Shown one piece after another: positions 1-8,370 of a stretch of DNA of 64,000 nt; position 1 is the first letter of the stretch, and each line of letters begins with the position of its first letter. This DNA is from Lachnoanaerobaculum orale (GTDB taxonomy: Bacteria > Bacillota > Clostridia > Lachnospirales > Lachnospiraceae): NCBI RefSeq assembly GCF_003862485.1, contig NZ_RRCM01000001.1, positions 2,012,117 through 2,076,116 of the forward strand. The letters run 5' to 3'. The notes beneath the pieces are model-generated. The model had not been told where the DNA came from and searched no databases. It saw only the letters and a program-made list of their open reading frames with translations. The position numbers and the translations under genes were made by a program.

Positions 1-14
1 TCCTCCTTATTATA
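1..14 (-). promoter_or_regulatory. Ribosome binding site and possible -10 of a gene beyond the left edge
   Basis: Read on the minus strand, the edge carries TATAAT followed at once by AAGGAGGA. The strong Shine-Dalgarno implies that a minus-strand gene starts just outside position 1. The TATAAT so close to it is more likely chance than a used -10, because the leader would be almost absent. Confidence 0.4.
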
Positions 15-39
15 CCAAAGAAATTTAATTGACTCTATA

Positions 40-233
40 AAAATATCCACACATGACCACACAGCCAAGTAGGGCAGGCTACTTGACTGCGTGGTCACGT
101 TCATATCAGTCTATGCACCGACTCTACCATGGTTTTTAGAACCTTTAAGAATTTCAGATTAACAAGAGCGGAAAGTGCATTTTCCATAGATTACCTTAGA
201 TATCAAATCGAAAGTCACGAAAAAGATTTGATA
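40..233 (-). ncRNA. Candidate small RNA or 5' leader of the gene to the left
   Basis: A minus-strand promoter (239-266) would start transcription at about 232. The transcript would open with a 9-bp hairpin (201-209 pairing with 225-233). It would close with a 19-bp hairpin (54-72 with 79-97) whose only irregular pairs become G-U in minus-strand RNA. A short U-rich stretch follows near 40-50. No open frame with a ribosome binding site lies between. It could be a free RNA of about 190 nt or an attenuated leader. I recognise no riboswitch or T-box core. Confidence 0.35.
54..97 (-). terminator. Long hairpin, probable terminator or attenuator
   Basis: The arms are 19 nt (54-72 and 79-97) around a 6-nt loop. 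On the plus strand two pairs are A-C mismatches; on the minus strand both become G-U wobbles, so the structure is built to fold in minus-strand RNA. A weak U-rich run lies several bases downstream at about 40-46, so termination efficiency is uncertain. Confidence 0.5.
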
Positions 234-238
234 GTTTT

Positions 239-266
239 ATTATACTATTTATACTGTTTTTGACAA
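239..266 (-). promoter_or_regulatory. Predicted sigma-A promoter (minus strand)
   Basis: On the minus strand, TTGTCA (261-266) and TATAAT (239-244) are separated by 16 bp. The predicted start falls at the base of the 201-233 hairpin. No gene follows on this strand inside the window, so it drives an RNA or leader toward the left edge. I see nothing else supportable in 270-460. Confidence 0.5.
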
Positions 267-461
267 TAGGATGTGCTAATACTTAAGATTTTAAAACAAC
301 TTTCATCATATTATACAAAGATTAGTGCCATATAGTATATGTCTACGCGATATCCTTTGTGTAATGTGCAATAAAATATATTATCTTTTCTTTAATATAA
401 ACTTAAGTGCCTCCGTAAACCCGGCTTATTATTAAAATCAACCTACCCAAACGCTTATCTC

Positions 462-493
462 TAAACAAAAAGCGGGTTGAATAACCAACCCGC
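462..493 (-). terminator. Rho-independent terminator of the polysaccharide operon
   Basis: The stem is GCGGGTTG/CAACCCGC (472-479 with 486-493) with a 6-nt loop. On the minus strand it is followed by TTTTTGTTT. It lies 17 bases after the stop of the SIS-domain gene and closes the long minus-strand cluster. Confidence 0.8.
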
Positions 494-510
494 AAAACTC
501 AATATACAAT

Positions 511-1152
511 CTAAAAAAATCTCTCCTCTAGCATCAAACATAATGCATGATATACCGGTAAATGTAACTCCTGAATCTTAAAAGTCTCAACCTCCGGAAC
601 AATGATAATCTCATCACAAAATTCCTTCATCTTGCCGCCGTCTCTTCCTGAAAGCCCTATCGTCTTCATTCCCCTTGCCTTAGCAGTTACCAAAGCATAT
701 AAAATATTCTCGGAATTTCCTGAAGTGGATATTCCAAGAAATACATCTCCTTCATTACCGAAGCCGTTCACCTGCTGCGCAAATGACAGTAGCGGATTAC
801 AGTCATTAAGATATGCGGTTGAAAGTCCGACATGACCTGTAACTGCTATTGCAGGTAAGGCTCCTTGCAAATTCCAGGCAAGTACATCGCCGAGATTCTT
901 ATCTACAGACTTTAACTTATCCTGCAGTGCAGTATCCAACTTTCTAGGCTTTATAAAAGCCTTCATAAGTTCACCGACAATATGCTCGGAATCAGCAGCA
1001 CTTCCACCATTACCTGCCACCAATAACTTACCACCACCTGAATAAGACTCCTCTAAAATCTTATATACTCCAATGATATTCTCTCTTTGTCCTACCAGAC
1101 TCGGATACCTCTCCAGTAGTTCGTCTAATATCTTTAAAATGCTTTCTTTCAT
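511..1152 (-). CDS. SIS-domain phosphoheptose isomerase-like protein (GmhA family)
   Basis: Probable sugar-phosphate isomerase. GmhA enzymes convert sedoheptulose 7-phosphate to D-glycero-D-manno-heptose 7-phosphate in the cytoplasm. The 213 aa carry the SIS hallmarks GNGGSAADSEH (residues 47-57) and STSGNS (142-147). A QELH motif (194-197) matches the position of the catalytic histidine in GmhA. A GAGGT ribosome binding site precedes the ATG. This is the last gene of the polysaccharide cluster, directly before a terminator. A second, divergent SIS gene lies at 20.4 kb and two HddA-like kinases at 11.5 and 22.0 kb, so heptose supply for the polysaccharide is a reasonable inference. Family assignment is firm; the exact substrate is not. 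Confidence 0.85.
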   Translation of the reverse strand: MKESILKILDELLERYPSLVGQRENIIGVYKILEESYSGGGKLLVAGNGGSAADSEHIVGELMKAFIKPRKLDTALQDKLKSVDKNLGDVLAWNLQGALPAIAVTGHVGLSTAYLNDCNPLLSFAQQVNGFGNEGDVFLGISTSGNSENILYALVTAKARGMKTIGLSGRDGGKMKEFCDEIIIVPEVETFKIQELHLPVYHALCLMLEERFF

Positions 1153-1222
1153 AAAACCTCACTATATATCAAATATGAATTCTCCTTTGGGAAGTCTTAT
1201 ATCAATAATATACATGGCCTAT

Positions 1223-1831
1223 TTATGATATATTAAGCTGTTTCTTCCAACCATCTATATTATATAGCTTTGTACAAATGGCATCAAAATTTATATTCCT
1301 CTTTTTTATATTATCCGCATATTCTTCTATTCTCTCAGGTTGACCTTGTAATTCCGGTGACACAAAACACAAATTGTACCCCATATCCTTCAACTTCAAA
1401 TAGATACTCTCTTCCAGAGGAAAACTATTAAAACAGTCTACCCAAACCCATTTTGCTCTTCCACTCATTAACTTTATTGTATCTATACCTTCAAATTCTG
1501 AATATCTTAAAGCCACATTAGACTCACCTTGATCTGTCAATGCTTTTATCATCGGAAAAGATGAGTCTAAAAAGAAATATTTTTCTATATTATATTTTTT
1601 CAACAACTCTAACACTTTATACTCTATTCTTTCACTCTTAATATTAAGAATCATCGTTCCGTGATGATATTCTCTCAGATAATCTTCAAAATTTTCTCCA
1701 AGAACAAACGGGTCATGGTTTATATAAATACTTCCGTCAATATTATCCCTCAAATCAAGCTCTACACCAAATTCAATTGGTGTATTCTTTAAATCCTTTA
1801 CAGTATTAACTCTATGACTTATAAACTCCAC
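1223..1831 (-). CDS. Glycerophosphodiester phosphodiesterase-like protein
   Basis: A small TIM-barrel phosphodiesterase-like protein of 202 aa. GDPD-type catalytic positions are visible: His-Arg at 6-7, Glu24-x-Asp26 in VELDLR, and His39-Asp40. It is shorter than typical GDPDs (about 240-300 aa). It begins with GTG, and the start overlaps the preceding TAG by one base (TAGTG), with AGGTGG as ribosome binding site, so it is translationally coupled to the GT2 gene. Similar short members occur beside NTP-transferases in capsule loci. It may hydrolyse a glycerophospho- or nucleotide-alcohol intermediate, or edit the polymer; this is inference. There is no signal peptide, so it should act in the cytoplasm. 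Confidence 0.6.
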   Translation of the reverse strand: MEFISHRVNTVKDLKNTPIEFGVELDLRDNIDGSIYINHDPFVLGENFEDYLREYHHGTMILNIKSERIEYKVLELLKKYNIEKYFFLDSSFPMIKALTDQGESNVALRYSEFEGIDTIKLMSGRAKWVWVDCFNSFPLEESIYLKLKDMGYNLCFVSPELQGQPERIEEYADNIKKRNINFDAICTKLYNIDGWKKQLNIS

Positions 1832-2529
1832 TATGAAATACCACCTTTCTTAAGTTTTATAGAAAAATCAATGGTCCTCCTTATAAATTTCCATTTTGCC
1901 TTTAATCCGGTGTTCCAACTTGACATTCCATGTATACGTTTTGGAAACAAAACATCAAACCTTATAACTTTTATCTTGTTTTTTCTTGCCATAAACACTG
2001 CATATAAATCCAGAGAAAAATCATATGGCGGATTTTTCCATCTAAGATAAAAAGATCTTGGAAAAATATTTGGTTGTGCGTTTATATCCCACATTCTTTG
2101 ACCTAAATAAATCGTTTCAAAACAACCCATACCCCAAGTGAAAATCTGATCAAAGATAGATCTTCCCCTTCTATGACCTTTAATATATACATCTTCAGAG
2201 CAATTTTGAATAATATGGTATGCCTTAACTATATCACCCGGATCAGTCTGCATATCGGCATGTGTCCAGCCTATATAATCTCCATTTGCTTCCTTTAGGC
2301 CTTGTAATATTCCATATCCATAACCTTGATTTACCGGCACCAATACAGTTCTGGCAAATGAATATTTAGGCAACAGTTCCTCTAATACACTTGCCGTCTG
2401 ATCGGTTGATCCGTTATTAACCAGTATAACTTCTATATTTTCATCTCTAATATGCTTAGAAAAACTACGCAAAATTAGAGGAATATTCTCTTCCTCGTTA
2501 TAGCAAGGCACCACAATTGAAAGTTTCAT
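1831..2529 (-). CDS. GT2 glycosyltransferase, dolichyl-phosphate mannose synthase-like
   Basis: A 232-aa GT-A fold transferase. The N-terminus SIVVPCYNEEENI is typical of polyprenyl-phosphate glycosyltransferases, NNGSTD (38-43) is the nucleotide-binding turn, and HADMQTDP (90-97) holds the metal-binding aspartates. There are no membrane segments at the C-terminus. Next to it lies a GtrA-family membrane protein, the classical partner that flips the lipid-linked sugar made by such an enzyme. The likely job is to load a sugar onto undecaprenyl phosphate, which the polytopic transferases of this cluster then use. The sugar is unknown. Confidence 0.85.
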   Translation of the reverse strand: MKLSIVVPCYNEEENIPLILRSFSKHIRDENIEVILVNNGSTDQTASVLEELLPKYSFARTVLVPVNQGYGYGILQGLKEANGDYIGWTHADMQTDPGDIVKAYHIIQNCSEDVYIKGHRRGRSIFDQIFTWGMGCFETIYLGQRMWDINAQPNIFPRSFYLRWKNPPYDFSLDLYAVFMARKNKIKVIRFDVLFPKRIHGMSSWNTGLKAKWKFIRRTIDFSIKLKKGGIS

Positions 2530-2541
2530 CTAATATCCTCA

Positions 2542-2919
2542 TCATCTCTCAAAAACAACATATTTCTGTCCCAAAAAATTTAATACTGTACTTACACCCG
2601 TTGCCACTAAAAATCCTATTATTTGGATATTTATAATATTCAATGTACACCTATTAACTATTGCATTTATAACTCCTGTAAATGTATAGAGTGCAACATA
2701 CTTTAACACCTCTTTAATCACAAACTGCTTTCGCTCAAATGTCCAAAATTTATTGATGATAAAACCTACTCCGGCACCACATATAAATGAAATCATCTTT
2801 GCTATATCCATATTCCATGAAAAAAACAACAATAAACGATATATGCAAAAATCTACAACAACCGCTGTTCCTCCTCCCACTAAAAAGCGTAGTACCTCTT
2901 TAATTTTTATTCTACTCAT
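2542..2919 (-). CDS. GtrA-family membrane protein
   Basis: A 125-aa hydrophobic protein with four predicted membrane helices and the GtrA pattern near the start (FLVGGGTAVVVDFCIYRLL) and end (FLGQKYVVFER). GtrA proteins are thought to flip polyprenyl-phosphate-linked sugars across the membrane. Its ATG overlaps the stop of the upstream HAD gene in ATGA. The following gene is a DPM1-like GT2 enzyme, so the two probably form a synthase/flippase pair. Confidence 0.85.
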   Translation of the reverse strand: MSRIKIKEVLRFLVGGGTAVVVDFCIYRLLLFFSWNMDIAKMISFICGAGVGFIINKFWTFERKQFVIKEVLKYVALYTFTGVINAIVNRCTLNIINIQIIGFLVATGVSTVLNFLGQKYVVFER

Positions 2920-3611
2920 ATATACTTCCTTAAAATAGGCTCTAATTCATAAAAGTCACTTATTTGTATCACATTACATTGTGATTCAGTAGCAATATTA
3001 AACCACACAGGTATCATTCCCATATCTTTTGAACCACAGACATCTTTATTCCGGCTGTCTCCAATAAACATACATTCTGAGGTATCACAGCCAATTTTCG
3101 ATAGTAAAGTTTCAAAAATAATAGGATTAGGTTTTTCGACTCCTGCTTCCTCACTTGTAACAAGATAATCCACCTGACTGTCAATTCCAAGTCTTTTCAA
3201 CTTTCTATGCTGAATCATCGCTGTCAAATCTGAACATATACCGATACTAATATTATTATTATGACAAAAACTAAAAATGTCTTTTACTCCGTCTCTTAAA
3301 ACTATATTATCCAATATCGTATTCCAATATATATCATATAGTTCAATGGCATCTGAAGCCGGCTTTTTGCCGATAAGTTCCATAAAAACTTGAAAATATA
3401 GCAAACGATTATGTTCGGCTCCGGTTCCATGCAAACGTGACTTCACAATTTCCTTTGCTTCATAATATTTTTTATTAAAATCCTGAGCATCTATATTATA
3501 CTTATTCTTAACATGCTCTTGTATCTCTTTTTCTGCAACTTCATTTAATGACTTATAATCATATAAAGTATCATCCAAATCGAAAATAACAGCCTTTATT
3601 TTTTTATCCAT
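2916..3611 (-). CDS. HAD-superfamily hydrolase
   Basis: A 231-aa cytoplasmic phosphatase of the HAD family. Motif I is DLDDT with nucleophile Asp11 and Asp13, motif III is the Lys in EKPNP, and motif IV is GDSRNKD. The cap is helical, as in class I phosphoglycolate phosphatase or pyrophosphatase-like enzymes. It sits between a membrane transferase-kinase fusion and GtrA, within the block that also has two NTP-transferases and a class II aldolase. Dephosphorylation of a sugar or polyol phosphate on the way to an activated precursor is plausible (inference). It is not a close GmhB match. Confidence 0.75.
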   Translation of the reverse strand: MDKKIKAVIFDLDDTLYDYKSLNEVAEKEIQEHVKNKYNIDAQDFNKKYYEAKEIVKSRLHGTGAEHNRLLYFQVFMELIGKKPASDAIELYDIYWNTILDNIVLRDGVKDIFSFCHNNNISIGICSDLTAMIQHRKLKRLGIDSQVDYLVTSEEAGVEKPNPIIFETLLSKIGCDTSECMFIGDSRNKDVCGSKDMGMIPVWFNIATESQCNVIQISDFYELEPILRKYI

Positions 3612-3613
3612 AA

Positions 3614-5719
3614 CTAAACCATTTTCATCTTATATCCAATAAGCAATATCGTAAATAATTTTATCATATTTCTATGATAATCATTGTCAAATATAATACT
3701 CTCTGTAATATCCTCAACATAAGGAATAGACTCAGCCACTATATTTCCAAAATCAGAAATACTTATTTTTGTGAGTTCTTCATCGTAAATACGAACTATT
3801 TGTTGTTTCAAATCATCTGTATAATCATACTCAACCGATATACCTCTGTCAGACAAACTTTGGAATAAATCTTCAGTATTAACCTCTGATGAAAATACAA
3901 ACTCCAAGTTTAAACTCGGCACATAATCATCTACCATATAGTCGCACAAATCTTTATCAAAATACTTTACCAACAAGTCTGCATATTTTTTTTGAGGATA
4001 AATATATTTCTCTGCGTCAGGTACTCTATCTAAGATCTGTTTCATTACTTTCTCTTTTGAATACCCTCTACTCTTCGTATCCCTTTGTATCTTCCAATAT
4101 CTACGCAAATTCTCATCAGTATCCAAATATACCTTCAAATCTGTATATCTTCTCATTTGTGGCAAGTATAATGCATGTAATCCACACGCTATAACAAATT
4201 TGTTAGGACTTACTCTCTTCTTCTCTGTGAATTTTCCTGTGCTATGATCATAGTCCACCCTTTCAACAGTATTACCGGCTTTAAGGAGTTTAATATCCTC
4301 TGCCTGACGGTAAAGATAATTAGCCTTAGGGTTTAACTGAGTAAACTCCTCCCAATGAGTATTATTTCTTTCCCAACGGTGGTCTCCATCACCTTCAATG
4401 AACATAATACGCTCTTTACCTAAGCAATCTTCCAGTACTCTTATATAACTACTCTTACCTGCCCCACTGTCACCAGCAATTCCTATAATAAACGGCGATT
4501 TTTTCCTCTTATAAAAAGCATCTCTCTTTAATCCGTTTTGAAACATTAATACAGCTACATTTAATACTGCTCCAATTAACAATGTAAATGTCACATTTTT
4601 CAATAAATCATTATTTATTTTCAAAATTGACAAGTCAATTCTACCGAAGTACAAATCCACAAATCCACGCTGATGGAACAAAATAAAATATATCAAAAAT
4701 ACTGCATTTAAAATGACATAATTCAAAAGGCTGTTTGCTTTCTCTCGATTTGACAATATAAAATAAATCGTAATAAACGGTACGATCCATGTATACCATC
4801 CCGGCATAGGTGGAATCATTGCCAAAAAGACAGAAAACGTAATACCACAAAAATATAACAACATCTCTCTGCTCATGGCATTTAAATTTATAGCAGTAAT
4901 ATATAAATATGCTAAGCAAAGAATCGGAACATATACCCTAACATACTTATAATCTAAAAATATCCTTGTAAGTAATGACTGTTCAGTATTCAAGAAAACT
5001 TCATGTATAAATCCGGCACTTAAAAACGGCAATACAATCACTCCAAAAGTAAGTACCATAATTGCTACATACTTTAAAAGAGTTTTCCATCCAAATCTAT
5101 GATAAACAAGTATAACAACAAATGGAACTACTGCTAAAATATGCAACTTTGTTCCCAGAGCCATTCCCAATAAAATTGCCGATAAATATACCCTCTTATT
5201 CTTCATTCCCTCACATAAACACAATAATGCACCTGTTAAAATTGTGGTCGGTATAATGTCTAATTGTCCATGCATATACCCTGCATATAATATGATTGGA
5301 GATGAAAAATACAGTATTCCGATATATTTCTTCTTATTCGGATATAATCTAAACAACAATACCATACCTAAAATATCAAAGATTAGGATTGGTAGTTTTG
5401 CTAAAAAATTTATCAAAAAAATACTGTTAATATGTAATATACTAATCCAAATATATGTTATACCCACTATATAAAGCATTAATGGCGGATATGGAAACGA
5501 ACTTAACAGCTTATTTTGATAATAGTACTCATACACATTAAAATTTGAGCCTGAGACAATTGCATCAAAAAATTTCTGTACAAACGGTAAAAACATTTTA
5601 TTTTGATAATCAGATGAGAAGGCCACCATAAGTATAATTTTAACTATAATCATACCTATGGTGAATATCATAAACCTTGATTTCAAAATATCTCTAAGAT
5701 TACTTTTCTTCTCTTTCAT
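3614..5719 (-). CDS. Polytopic GT-C-like membrane protein fused to a uridine kinase-like P-loop domain
   Basis: A 701-aa two-part protein. Residues 1 to about 395 form many membrane helices, with a periplasmic-loop motif GYMHGQLDIIP (147-157) resembling the acidic loop of GT-C/GT87 mannosyltransferases. Residues 408 to about 610 form a cytoplasmic kinase of the uridine kinase/phosphoribulokinase type, with Walker A GDSGAGKSS (416-424) and GDGDHRW (443-449) near the expected acceptor-binding region. A C-terminal tail of about 90 residues follows. The fusion suggests that a phosphorylated acceptor or donor is made at the membrane and used or exported there. Its start overlaps the upstream NTP-transferase by 20 bases. 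The substrate of neither half can be read from the sequence. Confidence 0.65.
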   Translation of the reverse strand: MKEKKSNLRDILKSRFMIFTIGMIIVKIILMVAFSSDYQNKMFLPFVQKFFDAIVSGSNFNVYEYYYQNKLLSSFPYPPLMLYIVGITYIWISILHINSIFLINFLAKLPILIFDILGMVLLFRLYPNKKKYIGILYFSSPIILYAGYMHGQLDIIPTTILTGALLCLCEGMKNKRVYLSAILLGMALGTKLHILAVVPFVVILVYHRFGWKTLLKYVAIMVLTFGVIVLPFLSAGFIHEVFLNTEQSLLTRIFLDYKYVRVYVPILCLAYLYITAINLNAMSREMLLYFCGITFSVFLAMIPPMPGWYTWIVPFITIYFILSNREKANSLLNYVILNAVFLIYFILFHQRGFVDLYFGRIDLSILKINNDLLKNVTFTLLIGAVLNVAVLMFQNGLKRDAFYKRKKSPFIIGIAGDSGAGKSSYIRVLEDCLGKERIMFIEGDGDHRWERNNTHWEEFTQLNPKANYLYRQAEDIKLLKAGNTVERVDYDHSTGKFTEKKRVSPNKFVIACGLHALYLPQMRRYTDLKVYLDTDENLRRYWKIQRDTKSRGYSKEKVMKQILDRVPDAEKYIYPQKKYADLLVKYFDKDLCDYMVDDYVPSLNLEFVFSSEVNTEDLFQSLSDRGISVEYDYTDDLKQQIVRIYDEELTKISISDFGNIVAESIPYVEDITESIIFDNDYHRNMIKLFTILLIGYKMKMV

Positions 5720-6515
5720 CTTCCTCTATCCAGAAATCCTTCCAATACTTTATAGTATTCTGATAGTTTTCAAAATCTGTCGGTGTTCCCCATCCAACGT
5801 ATCTGTCTATTTCAAATACTTTAGCTGAATATCCCAAATCAAGTACATGCTTTATAGCCTGATCAACATAAAACTCATTATTTATTCTATCGTTTTCAGC
5901 TATCATTTTCTCCGATGCTTCTACAAATATGCTGCCCTTCTTAAACCAAAATGTTGAGACTATAGCGTGATCTTTCTTAGGCTCATTTGAAATTGCTTTC
6001 TTTATAGATAATCCTGTAATATTGTTATCATTATCTACTTTGACCCAACCATACTGATTCGGATTCTCACATACAGATTCATTATTTCTATAAGTAAAAA
6101 CAATAACATCTGTTTCTTCTCTAAGATCATTAAACTTATCTAATGAGTAATCCATACCGTTATCACAACCTGCTATCAATAACTCTTCATCATTATTAAT
6201 TCTATCTTTTGCCAAAAGACAAGTACAAGCTTGACCTTCTGTAACATGATCTACAGTTATAAATCCTGCCCTTGGATAAAACTCCTGAATCTTTCTTTCA
6301 ACTACTGTTATATCGTTTTCTTCTGATTTTCTGTCTATGTAGATAATATTATCTCCATCATCGTCTGCCTGCCTTAAATCTCTGGTAGCACATACTACCA
6401 TAGGATAAAGCTCACCTGTATAACGATCTATTGTCGGAATAGCAGGTTTTTGCTCTTTATATCCCTTATCTGAAAATCTCTTACCGGCTCCGGCCATAGG
6501 TATAACTATTTTCAT
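5700..6515 (-). CDS. Sugar/polyol-phosphate nucleotidyltransferase
   Basis: A 271-aa nucleotidyltransferase of the GT-A-like NTP_transferase family. The signature is IPMAGAGKRFSDKGYKEQKP at residues 4-23, with a metal-binding Asp in AGCDNGMD. It makes an NDP-activated compound from a phosphate precursor. It overlaps the next upstream gene, a homologous transferase, by ATGA, so two related transferases are made together. The adjacent kinase fusion, HAD phosphatase and aldolase suggest activation of an unusual sugar or sugar alcohol. The nucleotide (CTP, UTP or GTP) cannot be decided by eye. Confidence 0.75.
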   Translation of the reverse strand: MKIVIPMAGAGKRFSDKGYKEQKPAIPTIDRYTGELYPMVVCATRDLRQADDDGDNIIYIDRKSEENDITVVERKIQEFYPRAGFITVDHVTEGQACTCLLAKDRINNDEELLIAGCDNGMDYSLDKFNDLREETDVIVFTYRNNESVCENPNQYGWVKVDNDNNITGLSIKKAISNEPKKDHAIVSTFWFKKGSIFVEASEKMIAENDRINNEFYVDQAIKHVLDLGYSAKVFEIDRYVGWGTPTDFENYQNTIKYWKDFWIEEDEREEK

Positions 6516-7291
6516 TTATACCACCTCCTAATCTTATCACTCCAATAATTAAACTCTTGCATATCTTCCGGTGTCCCCCACTGACAAAACCTGTCAACAT
6601 TTGTCGGTACCCAGACTCTTTTCCCGTCATCAACCAGGAAATTATATATTAAACTGGCATAATACTCACCGTTAAGTTCTTTACCGCTATCAACAAGTTC
6701 CTTTGAATACTTCTTTAGTGTCTTACCGTCTCTAAAGTAATAGACACCGGGCGAATGTTTTGCTTTTGTCTTATCATCCTCAAATGAGAATTTTTCCCTT
6801 ATCTCCAACAGATTATCATCTCCGTCTGTCATACAAGATGCATATAAATTTATTTTAGGTATCAAATGAGGATGAAAACCTGTATAACATGGAATCGCTC
6901 CGTCACAGTCACGCTCTTTTACATCCGACTTAAACTTCTCATAGTCCCATTGCATATAAAAGTCACAATAATTTATTATACACTCATCATCATCTGCAAT
7001 ATTATCTGATGCACGCAATACATCATAAACAGGACCCTTTTTTATCCAATCCTCTATTTCGACAATCTTACACTCAGGAGCAAGCTTCATTAGTGTATCC
7101 CTCATATATGGCAGTGTATCCAAATGCTCTTTTCTACACACAAAGATAAAGTTTTTCTCATCCGGATACATACCTTCAATAATCCATTGGATGATAGGCT
7201 TTCCCTGTACCATTATAAATGGCTTCAACTCCTTATAACCTGCTGCCACAAAACGTGACCCATACCCCGTCATTGGTATAATAATCTGCAT
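6512..7291 (-). CDS. Sugar/polyol-phosphate nucleotidyltransferase (second copy)
   Basis: A 259-aa nucleotidyltransferase with the signature IPMTGYGSRFVAAGYKELKP near the N-terminus and a likely metal-binding Asp in NYCDFYM. Both it and its downstream neighbour end with a WGTP motif seen in capsule NTP-transferases. The two proteins are clearly diverged, which suggests different substrates or successive roles rather than a recent duplication. It lies directly after the class II aldolase gene. It acts in the cytoplasm, feeding the glycosyltransferases of the locus. Confidence 0.75.
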   Translation of the reverse strand: MQIIIPMTGYGSRFVAAGYKELKPFIMVQGKPIIQWIIEGMYPDEKNFIFVCRKEHLDTLPYMRDTLMKLAPECKIVEIEDWIKKGPVYDVLRASDNIADDDECIINYCDFYMQWDYEKFKSDVKERDCDGAIPCYTGFHPHLIPKINLYASCMTDGDDNLLEIREKFSFEDDKTKAKHSPGVYYFRDGKTLKKYSKELVDSGKELNGEYYASLIYNFLVDDGKRVWVPTNVDRFCQWGTPEDMQEFNYWSDKIRRWYK

Positions 7292-7299
7292 AACTCCTC

Positions 7300-8370
7300 C
7301 TACTTCATTGCCTTTCTATATTTCTCTGCATCCCAGTTGAGCAAAAAGTTTATATCATCCTCTTTTAAACTACAAATATCCTCGCTATTATTATTAATAA
7401 GTATTTCTGCTGTCCATGCCAATACAGATTCTATATCTTTCGCCTTTTTAATATTATCAGATAGTATATATGCCTGTCTATCTAAAATAATAACCCCCGG
7501 TATACCATACAACTCTCCAAACTTTGACAACTCACTTTCAAGATTGTCTTCACTTTTTACTGATAATATTTTCTTACCTATATACACTATACTGTCGGGA
7601 CTCAAGCGATGATTCCATTCTTTCCCGTCCAACATCTTAGCATATTCTAAGACTTTGTGATGCTGTGCCAAATAGACTATACCTGAAAACTCCGGAAAAA
7701 GGTTTTTGACTGTATTATAAACTTCAGTAACTCTTACTTCCTTCTGATTACTAATTTTTAAATACTTTGCAACAGAATTTACAATATACTCATTTCTCTC
7801 AATGGCTTCTTCATATGTATCTCCACTAACCAAAAATCCATGATTTTTAAAAAATACAGTATCCAAACTCTTATTAACCTTCTTATACTCTTTGTAACAA
7901 GCCATAGCCAGTCTCAACCCGGGCGCATAATAATCTACAAAAACAGCCTCCGGAAATAACTCATTTAGAATTTTCATTCCATTCTTAGTAGACAATAAAA
8001 TATTTACTAAAACAGCATGAGAATGTATCACATACTTTCCACTCATCGCATGTAAAAAAGTCTCTATAGAAGGACGCTTACCGTCTATAAGGCAGGCATT
8101 AAGCATATCATTTTCTATTTTTGAAAGCGTATCTTTATCATAATCAACACCATTACCCAAAAACTCTTCCATAAGACCGTTTAACTTCTTATAATCTACT
8201 TTTGAATATCCAAAATTATCTCTAACCTCTGAAAGCTGGCAGCCTGACGCCTTTACGTACATATATTCGCCGTCTTTAACCGATGTGTTCCCACCGCCGG
8301 CCTGTACCAAGTCCTCTCGCATACCTGCATACTTTGATATCTCAACCAAGCCTAAAATTTCTTCTCTCAT
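7300..8370 (-). CDS. Class II aldolase/adducin-family protein
   Basis: A 356-aa zinc-dependent aldolase or epimerase-like enzyme. Typical features are GGGNTS (25-30) for phosphate binding, Glu103 in SIETFLH, the zinc pair His116/His118 in HSH, and His177 in KNHGF. It is longer than L-fuculose-1-phosphate aldolases (about 215 aa); the C-terminal 150 residues are an extra domain with no recognised motif. The ATG overlaps the stop of the large membrane protein upstream (ATGA). In this context it may cleave or build a sugar phosphate that the two NTP-transferases activate. Substrate unknown. Confidence 0.75.
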   Translation of the reverse strand: MREEILGLVEISKYAGMREDLVQAGGGNTSVKDGEYMYVKASGCQLSEVRDNFGYSKVDYKKLNGLMEEFLGNGVDYDKDTLSKIENDMLNACLIDGKRPSIETFLHAMSGKYVIHSHAVLVNILLSTKNGMKILNELFPEAVFVDYYAPGLRLAMACYKEYKKVNKSLDTVFFKNHGFLVSGDTYEEAIERNEYIVNSVAKYLKISNQKEVRVTEVYNTVKNLFPEFSGIVYLAQHHKVLEYAKMLDGKEWNHRLSPDSIVYIGKKILSVKSEDNLESELSKFGELYGIPGVIILDRQAYILSDNIKKAKDIESVLAWTAEILINNNSEDICSLKEDDINFLLNWDAEKYRKAMK

